A DNA stretch of 64,000 nucleotides, from the NCBI GenBank assembly GCA_016630955.3, contig CM049998.1, positions 1,178,001 through 1,242,000 on the forward strand. Reading direction: 5' to 3'. The notes below the pieces were generated by a model. The model was not told the origin of the DNA, made no database searches, and was given only the letters and a program-made list of their open reading frames with translations. This document shows, in pieces, positions 56,007 to 64,000 of the stretch. Position 1 is the first letter of the stretch. Each line of letters begins with the position of its first letter. The position numbers and the translations under genes are program-made. The stretch is from Didymella arachidicola. Lineage: Eukaryota; Ascomycota; Dothideomycetes; Pleosporales; Didymellaceae.

Positions 56007-57855
56007 ACGTAAAGCACCATCGAGGCGGCCACACCATCGAACCGGCCACTTTTCCTTGGCACTGCAACTTTTCCGTACAACACAACATGCAAGAACAACA
56101 TAAGCAAGAATTAACTCAACAAGAAGGCAGAATTATTCTTGCTCTTCGGGCGTACACTAAGGGACAGTTTCAAAGCGTGCGAGGCGCTGCTGCAGCCTAC
56201 AACGTACGTCATCAACGGCTCTCTGATCGGCTGCACGAAATCAGATTTCGACAAGAGGCACCACCAAACAGGCAGAAGCTCTCTGTATCTGAAGAGCAAA
56301 CAATCGTACGATACATACTCGACCTTGACGCGCGCGGATTTGCCCCCCGGCTCTCTGAGGTGGTAGATATTGCAGATAAACTTCTCGCTGTACGTGGTGG
56401 GACACCTGTTGGCAAGAACTAGGCAGAGCGATTCGTCCAGCGTATAGAGAAGCTCAAAATGGCCTTCAATCAAGCAAAGGATCGCTAGAGAATACTCTAG
56501 GAGGATCTAGCAGTTATCAGCGCCTGGTTTCAGCTCGTACGGGACATAAAAGACAAGTATAGGGTCCAGGATAATAACATCCACAACTTTGATGAGACTG
56601 GCTTCTAGATGGGAATTATTGGCTTAATAAAGGTTGTTACAGGTTTAGAGAGACGTACGAGACCAAACCTCGTCCAGCCAGGTGATCGGGAGTGAGTTAC
56701 AGCTATCTAGAGCATCTGTGCTGCTGGGTATACTATCCTACCCTTTATCATCTACAAAGGGTGCGTACACATCTCTGCCTGGTATAAGGAGACTAACATA
56801 CCGTACGACTGGAAGCTCTCTGTCTCTGAGAACGGATGGACGAACAATCAGCTCGGCCTAGAGTAGTTAAAGCACTTTGACCAACATACAAAGGCGCGTC
56901 AGAAGGGCTCGTACAGGCTGCTTATTTTGGACGGCCATGAGAGCCACCTTAACTAGGATTTTAAGGACTACTGCCTGGAAAACATGACCCTTACCCTTTG
57001 TATGCCTGCTCACTCATCGCACATCCTCCAGCCACTTGATGTGGTGTGTTTCTCACCGTTGAAACTGAAGTACTCTCAACGCGTACGAGCCTTAGCATCC
57101 TAACGCGTCTTCTACATTAACAAAGAAGGCTTCCTTCCAGCCTTTAGGGACGCGTTTTTCGACGTGTTTACGTACAAGAACTGCAAGAAGGCCTTTAAGG
57201 CTTCAGGGCTTGTGCCTATCGACGCGCAGCGTGTCTTGGATCGCCTGGATGTTCAGATTCGTACGCCACCACCAGTACCCCTACTAGAAACACCGTGGCA
57301 ATCCCAAACACCAAGCAATTCACATGAATTTAGGTCACAGGCAAGGCTTGTAAGGCAAGCTATTGTACAATCACCTAAAGTAGCAAGAGAGGGGTTTGCA
57401 CAGCTTGTAAAAGGTGGTAAGCTTATGCTACATAAGAATGTTATACAAGCAGCTCGCATCCGTGAGCTTGAAGAGCAGGTAGCAGTACTTACTAAGCGCA
57501 AAACCTAGAAAAGAAAGCAGATCTAGCATAGTAGTATAATAGAGTATGGTGAAGTAGCAGCCTCTATAGCTGAAAGCGCAGCTGCAGCTTGTACGGTGTT
57601 AAAAAGAGCGCGTGTTAGGAGTAGTCATGAAAGAGCACAACCAGGTCAACGGCACTGTGGCAACTGTGGAAAGACTGGGCACAACGCGCGTACGTGCCAG
57701 AAAGATGCAGAGGACGATTCTACACCTAATGCAAGTGCTTCGTACGCAGGTACACTAGAGGGGAGTGAGTAATTGCTTGTATTGTACGTGGTGTTCGCAG
57801 TGCCAAGGACAAGTGGCCGGTTCGATGGTGTGGCCGCCTTAATGTTGCTTTACGT
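56007..57855 (+). mobile_element. element F: Fot1/pogo-type transposon, strongly RIP-mutated
   Basis: Length 1849 bp, TA on both sides (56005-56006; 57856-57857). TIRs of 59 bp (56007-56065; 57797-57855) with about six mismatches: ACGTAAAGCA, then CCATCGAGGCGGCCACA and CCATCGAACCGGCCAC at a 17 bp period, then ttttccttggcactgc. The gene is on the plus strand, opposite to A-E. Confidence 0.9.
56087..57772 (+). pseudogene. transposase relic of element F with eleven stops and no indel
   Basis: 562 codons in one unbroken frame apart from eleven internal stops (mostly TAG; one TGA, one TAA). Several stand at Trp or Gln positions conserved in the sister elements, for example in GKN-W, DRE-W and LGLE-W. 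Recognisable parts are the HTH (RHQRLSDRLHEIRF), NFDETGF, LLILDGHESHLN, ILQPLDVVCFSPLK, the basic tail and the knuckle CGNCGKTGHNARTC. All three catalytic Asp codons survive. Absence of frameshifts together with many stops is the mark of RIP instead of slow decay. Confidence 0.9.
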
Positions 57856-58490
57856 TAACTAGAATAAGTAGCACTTTATAAGTATCCCTATCTACTACTA
57901 GTAGAGAAAAGAGACTAAGATAGGCTACTATAAGCTGTGCAAACCTAAATATAAGAAATATATCTACTAATAGTCTACTTCTATAATTAACTATCTATAC
58001 TAACCTCTTAACTTTAGAGAAGGAGGATACTAGTATAAGTAATAAGCTACTGTCTATACATTAGAATATCTATATATACCCTCTACCTATAATAGGTAAT
58101 AATAGCCTAGCTAGTAGAGAAACTAACTTTACATATACTAGGCTAATATTAGTAAAAGCTTACTCTACTATATTATAATACTAGAAGTATCCTTCTAAAA
58201 GGGTATAGATGTTATATATATATAAGCCTTTTACTTATACTAACTTAAGAACCTGTACCTACTCTAGCTTTAGATACCTTATACCTATTAGTACCTAGAA
58301 TACTCCTAATATACTAGGCTTAGCCTACTCTAGAGTAATAACCTATATCTATAAAGGGTACTATCTTAAGCTCTAAACTAGAGAAAGCTTTAATTACCTA
58401 GACCTACTATAGGCTATTATAAATAGAGTCTTAATACTAAACTACTATAGATAGCTACTTATACTAAATATACTCTAGTATATTATATAA
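57856..58490. repeat. extremely AT-rich RIP remnant
   Basis: 635 bp dominated by CTA, TAG and TATA strings with almost no CpG or CpA. The original sequence cannot be identified. It may be part of the same decayed element as 60337-61155. Confidence 0.6.
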
Positions 58491-60336
58491 CGTAAGTGCA
58501 TAGCGAGTGGGCCGGCTAGGCGAGTGGGCCACCCCAACAAGCTATTAGGCCTACTAATCGCAATTGCACAACACCACCACATTATACTGTAACCTGCAGT
58601 AGATATTCTTAATCGCTAACGTCTACTGCATCTTTCTCACACGTGCGCGAGTTGTGCCCTGTCTCGCCGCAGCGCTTGCAGTGCCTTTTGCCCTGCTTGC
58701 TTGCACCTGCTCGGGCCCTACCCTCACGCGTTTCCCCCTCTACCTGCGCCCCAACGTCACATTGGGCCATCAAATCCTCTGCCTCTTCCTTTGACAGGTC
58801 TCCACCCTTCTGAATTCGCTTTCTTTTGCGCGATTTGCGCTCAGAAGCAGCCGTATTTGACGCTTCGAGCTGCAGCACTCGGGCTGCTAATGACGTCTGC
58901 CCATGCAGCAGCATTGCAGTGCCTCTCTGCAGCTGATCAACGATCTCCACCATCGGAGTTGGTGATGATCCTTGGTGCCTTTGAATGCGATCGCGAGGCA
59001 ACGTTGATTGAGCCTCTATCTCGTTGGCAGTGGTAGGTGTCTTAGGGTTCCATTGGGGCTCTCCTGAGAGAGGCGGTGTTGGCGTGCGACGCTTCACATT
59101 AAGCTTCGATAGCACCACTAATGGATCATTAGGCACTAAGCCAGTTGATTTGAAGCTTGAGAGGATGTTCGCCTTTGAAAACGCCTTATCAAACACCTTC
59201 CCAAGGGTTGCGATGAAGGCTTTTTTGTCAATCCGGCCAATATGGTCCAGCGCCAAGACTCTGATCTCCTTGCTGTACGCCCGCTTCAATGGGGCAAAAC
59301 AACCTACGTCAAGTGGCTGCAGGATGTGAGATGAGTGCGGAGGCATACACAGGGTAATTATCTTGTTCTCCTCGCAGATTTTTTGGAAGGCAAGCGACTT
59401 GTGGCTCTCGTGGCCATCAAGTATTAGCAGCACGTGGCTACCTACCCTTCGGCCCTTAATCTGCTCAACAAAGTGCCTTAACCAGGCTACTCCAATGTTG
59501 TTTGTAGTCCAGCCGTTGCTGCTGACCCCAATGCGCCATTGGGGCTTTAAATCAGGGTACTAGGACACGTCGTGGTTCTTTGCTTTGAAGATGAGATAGG
59601 GTGCGATTGCCCAGCCCATCGCGTTGATTGCAGCGATCAGCGTCACCCACTCACGATCTCCCTGCTGGACCCCAATGGGCTCAGACCGTCTTTCTGATGC
59701 AGTGACTACTTTGACGCGATTTCCGATGCCTATAGTGAAGCCAGTCTCGTCAAAGTTGTAGGTATCGTTGTCCAGAATGCCATACTTGGCCTTAACGTTC
59801 CGCACTAGGTCAAACCAGGGCCTAATGACCCCTTGGTCGCTGCAGAGGACCCTCTGGCGATCCCTCTGTCGAGTCATACGCGATTAGAGTTCAGGTTCGC
59901 GTTTAACAAAGTTTGACGCCCATTGAGGGCCAACAGGCTTCGCGTCGCGTGTAGCGCGCAGTTGATTAGCCATATCTTCAACGCAATGGAGCGTTAGGGC
60001 TCTGCCTTCCTGATCAAGGTTTTCGATATGCTGCACAAGCGTTTTCTCTTCTGTCTTATCAAGCGCTGATGATTTGGGCTGGGTATCGCGTGTTGACTGC
60101 TTCCCAGCGTGTCGCCTTTGGAGGGTTGTTCTTGGCACGTTATAGACGATAGCAGCGCGTCGCACGCTTAGTTCTTGAGGTTTCTTAATTGCTTGAAGTG
60201 CAAGCTTGATTTTGTCTTCTTTTGAGAGCGATTCAAGGTCGGGTGGTTGATCCATTGTGGTTTGAAGATTGGTAGGCCCAATAACTTGTTGGGGTGGCCC
60301 ACTCGCCTAGCCGGCCCACTCGCTATGCACTTACGT
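58491..60336 (-). mobile_element. element G: Fot1/pogo-type transposon, two stops
   Basis: Length 1846 bp, TA on both sides (58489-58490; 60337-60338). TIRs of about 62 bp (58491-58552; 60275-60336) with two mismatches: ACGTAAGTGCAT, then AGCGAGTGGGCC twice at a 17 bp period, then accccaacaag. The body aligns with element C in the same order and length, but the second halves of the boxes differ (GGGCC against GACGCAC). Confidence 0.92.
58609..60255 (-). pseudogene. transposase of element G, two premature stops
   Basis: 549 codons from the ATG at 60255, interrupted by TAA at 59886-59884 (after REPEL; CAA to TAA) and TAG at 59562-59560 (after KNHDVS, a Trp position in sister proteins). Otherwise complete: HTH RTTLQRRHAGKQS, NFDETGFTIG, LLILDGHESHKS, ILQPLDVGCFAPLK, basic KSRKRKRIQKGG, and CCHC knuckle CKRCGETGHNSRTC. 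Both stops arise from changes in RIP context. Confidence 0.92.
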
Positions 60337-61155
60337 TACCTTATACCCCTCTAATACTATATTATAGAAGAGGACTTTAATATCAGATATAAATTCTTTA
60401 AACCTACTATCTCTATAGCTAGTAGTAGTATAGAGCTTATTAGGTAAGCTACTACTACCTCTATAGACTATATTAGTATACTAGGATAGCTAATATACTA
60501 TACTAGATATATCCTTAACCTTACTTTCTCTAATATCCTATTTACCTAGTCTACTATTAATACTAGTATATATAGTAGGTTAGACTATAAGATAGTAGTA
60601 ACCTTTATTTCTACTTCTATACTTAGTACTCTATATATAGACTAGTATTACTATAGAGTTCTAAAAGTATACCTACTAAAGTTTACTAGGCTAGTAGAAG
60701 TAGGTACCTAGAGTATTCTAGATCTATATATAGTATAGAATGCAGAATAACTAGATAACTATATTACGCTGCTAATAGAGACTGTGTAGTAATCTATATA
60801 AATAGTAGGTAAGCTTAACTATAAGGAAGAACATACTACGCTATAGTAGACTAAGGAGTATAAGACTACCTACTAAGCCTATAAACGCGCTTAATAGCTC
60901 TACTTAAGCAGACCTCTACTAGAACAAATATAAGCCTTTAAGTCTATAGTTAGATAGGCTAAACAGTAAAACTAAAGGTATATTATTAATAATACTAAGG
61001 ATAATAAGAACCTATTTAAGGTTATTACCTAGTATAAGCTTATACTAGAGAATTAGAATACTCCTCTTATTATAGATAATAGGATAATATCTAACCCTCT
61101 AAAGAAGGCTAAGGCACTTAGATAGGAAGTCCTTAATTAGTATATATAGTAGATA
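60337..61155. repeat. RIP-destroyed LINE-type retrotransposon remnant, 5' part
   Basis: 819 bp, very AT-rich. From about 60955 to 61139 one plus-strand frame still reads like the region between endonuclease and reverse transcriptase of a Tad-type LINE: NNTKDNKNLFKVIT, YKLI, NTPLIIDNRIISNPLKKAK and ALR-EVLN, separated by TAA/TAG codons at likely Trp or Gln positions. The part before this has only hints of coding (RDCVVIYINSR). The reading is by eye and needs a profile search. Confidence 0.45.
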
Positions 61156-61199
61156 ACGTGTTTCACCACCGAGCGGCGCACCCCACCGAGCGGCGCACT
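61156..61199 (+). repeat. left TIR of element H
   Basis: 44 bp, exact inverse of 62954-62997, with two CGAGCGGCGCAC boxes. All CpG sites are kept, unlike the surrounding DNA. Confidence 0.93.
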
Positions 61200-61235
61200 C
61201 CCGCCGCAAAACCGCCTGCGTCACGACAACACGTC

Positions 61236-62876
61236 ATGTCACAACCACAACAAGCTGCTAGACTCTATACTGAAGCTGATGTACAGCTTGCCATATGCGA
61301 TATCTTAAGAACGCAAATTCAAAGTATTCGACGCGCTGAGCAACTCTACAAAGTCCCTCAAACAACAAACCGACGCCGACGCGACGGAACACGCTCTCGA
61401 CGCGACTGCGAGCCGAACGCAAAGCGCCTTACAAAGCTAGAAGAGGAGGCCATTGTACTACGTATACTTGAGGAGTCTAATCGCGGACTACCCTCCTCGA
61501 AGGCAGACGTACGAGATATGGCCGATAAACTGCTAAGAGAGCGTGGTGGCGACGCTGTTGGCAAGAACTGGGTTGATAGGTTCATCCAGCGTACACCTGA
61601 GCTGCGAACGCGATGGACCCGTCCGTACGATCGCCAGCGAGCTGCCTGCGAGGACCCGGCGGTTCTCCAGCCCTGGTTCACGCTTGTTCAGTCGACAAAG
61701 GCAAAGTACGGTATTACAGATGAGGACATGTATAACTTTGACGAGTCTGGCTTCCTAATGGGCAAGATCTCGTCGCAACTACTAGTAACAGGCTCAGAGA
61801 AGCCTGGGAAGCGGAAGAAACTCTAACCTAGCGATCGTGAGTGGGTTACCCTGGTACAAGGCGTCGGGGCGACGGGGAAGGTAATCCTACCGTTCCTTAT
61901 CCTTGCAGGCAAGGTTCTTATCTCCAACTGGTTTACTGAGGACCTCCCACAAGACTGGGTTGTTCAAGTTAGTCCTACTGGCTGGACTAACAACGATTTG
62001 GCGCTTGCCTGGCTCCACCACTTCAACACGCATGCGAAGCCTGTTGGGGTCTACAGGCTGCTCATTATTAATGGCCACGAGAGCCACTGTTCAGTGGATT
62101 TCCAGGATCTCTGCAAAGAGAAGAAGATAATCACTCTCTGTATGCCAGCACACTCGTCGCACTTGTTGCAGCCACTTGACGTCGCCTGCTTCTCGCCGCT
62201 GAAGCGCCTGTATGGCGACGAGATCTCGGCCTTGGCACGCACCCGCATCCACCATATCAACAAGGAAACCTTCCTACCAGCCTTTAAAGCATCTTTTGAG
62301 AAGGCGTTTACTGCAGAAAACGTTCGTGCAGGCTTTAGAGGTGCTGGGCTAGTCCCACACAACCCAGAGGTTGTGCTATCGAAGCTTGATGTGCGCCTGC
62401 GCACGCCAACGCCACCAAAACCCAGCGACGTCGCCTGGGAGCCGAAGACACCACGCAACGCTCACGAAGTGGAGGAGAAGTCGATTCTGATTCGAAAGCG
62501 GATTCATATCCATCGAGGGTCTCTAGCAAGTTCGTTAGATGAGCAGGTTAAACAGTTGGCAAAGGGCGCTTAGCAGATAGCTTATAATATATTGTTAGTG
62601 CAGGAGGAAATAAGCCGCCTTTAAGACGCTGTAGAGGCGTCTATAAAGCGCAAGACCCGTAAGCAACGTTATATACGCGCAGAGGAGACCCTTACAGTTA
62701 GTGAAGTGGCTGACTTAATTGCTGAAAAGGAGGGTGGAGGTCGCCATAAGGGCGAGACGCCTGCGAAGAGGGTGCGCGTTGGACGACGCTGCGGGCGTTG
62801 CGGTGAGATTGGACACAATTCCCGCACGTGCAAGGTAGAAATAGAGGATGCAGATGATAGCGAAGCTTCTAATTGA
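61236..62876 (+). pseudogene. transposase of element H, three stops and a catalytic Asp-to-Asn change
   Basis: 547 codons including stop. Premature stops are TAA at 61824, TAG at 62571 and TAA at 62622 (first base of each), the first two matching CAA/CAG to TAA/TAG. The second catalytic motif reads LLIINGHESHCS: the codon at 62070-62072 is AAT where all other complete copies have GAT or GAC. HTH (QTTNRRRRDGTRS), NFDESGFLMG, LLQPLDVACFSPLK and the knuckle CGRCGEIGHNSRTC are present. The G to A in TpG context equals RIP on the other strand. Confidence 0.92.
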
Positions 62877-62953
62877 TATTATTTAAGTCTGCAAGCTGCA
62901 GTTTATTGTTGCTTTGTTGTAATATAGCGCTGCGCAGGCAATCTGCTGTTGAA

Positions 62954-62997
62954 AGTGCGCCGCTCGGTGGGGTGCGCCGCTCGGTGGTGAAACACGT
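62954..62997 (-). repeat. right TIR of element H
   Basis: Exact inverse of the left TIR, directly followed by the TA duplicate. Confidence 0.93.
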
Positions 62998-63232
62998 TAA
63001 TAATCTTAGCTACTATCTAGATTAGAAGACTATAGCCTCTATTCTATAGAGTATATATATCTTACTAGAGAAGTCTAAGTAAAATACTATAAGGGGCTCT
63101 AGTACTTTACTAGAGACTAACTACTCTATAGTATAACTACTTTATACCTACTAGGTCTAGGTAGAAGAACTTATATAATAAATCTTCTAGTAGTACTTTA
63201 AACCTAACTACTTTTCCATATAATAGATGCTA
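62998..63232. repeat. RIP-destroyed LINE-type remnant, part beyond element H
   Basis: 235 bp of AT-rich DNA that probably continues the fragment ending at 61155 once element H and one TA are removed. A weak trace of a LINE reverse-transcriptase motif (NT-x-GS/A) is seen near 63090. Assignment is by position and composition. Confidence 0.35.
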
Positions 63233-64000
63233 ACGTAGTTCACAAGCGAGCCGTCCAACCCAAGCGAACCGTCCAACTTTACCAAATGCAGCCCACCCCC
63301 AGCTTACACTACAATGCCATTACAACGCAACGCGCAACAATCTTACACTGAAAGTACATTACAGCTTGCTATCCAGGCTACAATTAAGGATCGTGACGAG
63401 AGTGAAAGACGCGTTATTGCAGCCTTCAACGTTCCAAGAAGCACGCTTCGAGACTAGTGTACTGGAGCCCTCTGTCGACGCGATCGCGAGCCCAACTCAA
63501 AGAAGCTGACCAAGCTAGAAGAGGAGGCCCTGGTCCAACGTATACTTGACCTTGACCAGCGAGGGATAGGTGCTACAAGGGCTATGGTGCAAGATATGGC
63601 CAACGATCTGCTAGCTGAGCGTGGTGGGAAGCCTGTTGGCAAGCACTGGGTAGACAACTTCAAGACGCGTACGCCAGAGATCAAGCTTAAGAGGAGCCGT
63701 CCATACGATCGTCAGCGAGCCTTGAACGAAGATGTACGCGTTATAACGCCCTGGTTTGAGCTGGTCGCCAACACCAAGGCCAAGTACGGTATTGCTGATG
63801 ACGACACGTACAACTTTGACGAGACTGGCTTCATGATGGGGGTTATACAAGGCCAGATGGTCTTTACAGGCTCTGAGAAACGAAACAACCCAAAGAGGGT
63901 ACAGCCTAGCAACCGTGGGTGGGTCACCGACATCCAGGGAGTCAGCGCCAAAGGCTGGGCTCTGCCACCCTTTCTCATCTTCCCTGGCAAGGTCCTGATC
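63233..64000 (+). mobile_element. element I: Fot1/pogo-type transposon, cut by the window end
   Basis: Only the left 768 bp are visible. TA at 63231-63232, then ACGTAGTTCAC followed by boxes AAGCGAGCCGTCCAAC and AAGCGAACCGTCCAAC at an 18 bp period. The right end is outside the window. Confidence 0.88.
63314..64000 (+). pseudogene. transposase of element I, partial, one stop seen
   Basis: Frame from the ATG at 63314 to the window end with one TAG at 63455-63457, inside the HTH recognition helix (PRSTLRD, stop, CTGALCRRD), where sister proteins have Arg, Gln or Trp-like residues. Beyond it the frame stays open for 180 codons: TKLEEEALVQRILDLDQRGI, KAKYGIADDDTYNFDETGFM and KGWALPPFLIFPGKVLI. 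The remainder is not in the window. Confidence 0.85.

Larger units (their letters stand above)
61156..62997 (+). mobile_element. element H: Fot1/pogo-type transposon nested in a LINE remnant
   Basis: Length 1842 bp, TA on both sides (61154-61155; 62998-62999). TIRs perfect over 44 bp (61156-61199; 62954-62997): ACGTGTTTCACC, then ACCGAGCGGCGCAC twice at a 17 bp period. The flanks on both sides are RIP-type AT-rich DNA that appears to be one element split by this insertion. The gene is on the plus strand. Confidence 0.93.

Overview
The window is nuclear DNA of a filamentous ascomycete, most likely a dothideomycete (Pleosporales-like). Supporting signs are genes with few, short introns (48-162 bp, GT...AG, one of about 290 bp), Pezizomycotina gene families (AA11 LPMO, GH35, UVDE, GET2, Zn2Cys6 regulators), and repeats with C:G to T:A decay typical of RIP (repeat-induced point mutation). 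No species can be named from sequence alone.

Bases 1-45.7 kb are an ordinary gene-bearing compartment. In order: a Zn2Cys6 regulator; a 5.4 kb stretch with no supportable gene; UV-damage endonuclease; a WH2/proline-rich (actin-type) protein; an AA11 LPMO with a very long low-complexity tail; a Pga2-like ER protein; CENP-S/MHF1; xanthine dehydrogenase; a mitochondrial ribosomal L51/S25-domain protein; a secretory thioredoxin-like membrane protein; GET2; a KamA-type radical-SAM aminomutase; a GNAT acetyltransferase; a LYC1-like acetyltransferase with three in-frame stops; a cytochrome P450; a secreted GH35 beta-galactosidase; and a FAT1/FATP-type acyl-CoA synthetase. They do not form a single pathway or an evident secondary-metabolite cluster. 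Several concern the secretory pathway (Pga2, GET2, thioredoxin-like) or genome maintenance (UVDE, MHF1).

From 46.16 kb to the end the DNA changes abruptly. Nine Fot1/pogo-type (Tc1/mariner) DNA transposons, called A to I here, lie almost end to end, each at a TA dinucleotide. Each is 1.81-1.87 kb and codes for a transposase of about 545-560 residues: N-terminal helix-turn-helix domains, a DDD catalytic core and, where the frame survives, a C-terminal CCHC zinc knuckle. All complete copies are broken by nonsense or frameshift changes, from one stop (B, D) to eleven stops without any indel (F). Between them lie very AT-rich remnants, one of which still reads as the decayed core of a LINE retrotransposon into which element H inserted.

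The most interesting feature is the architecture of the terminal inverted repeats. Just inside the ends, most families carry a 12-15 bp box repeated twice at a 16-18 bp period. The boxes share a CGA-centred core but differ from family to family. Elements C and G have transposase genes of identical length yet different box halves and different HTH recognition-helix residues, which suggests a transposase/TIR specificity code that can be read within this one array.
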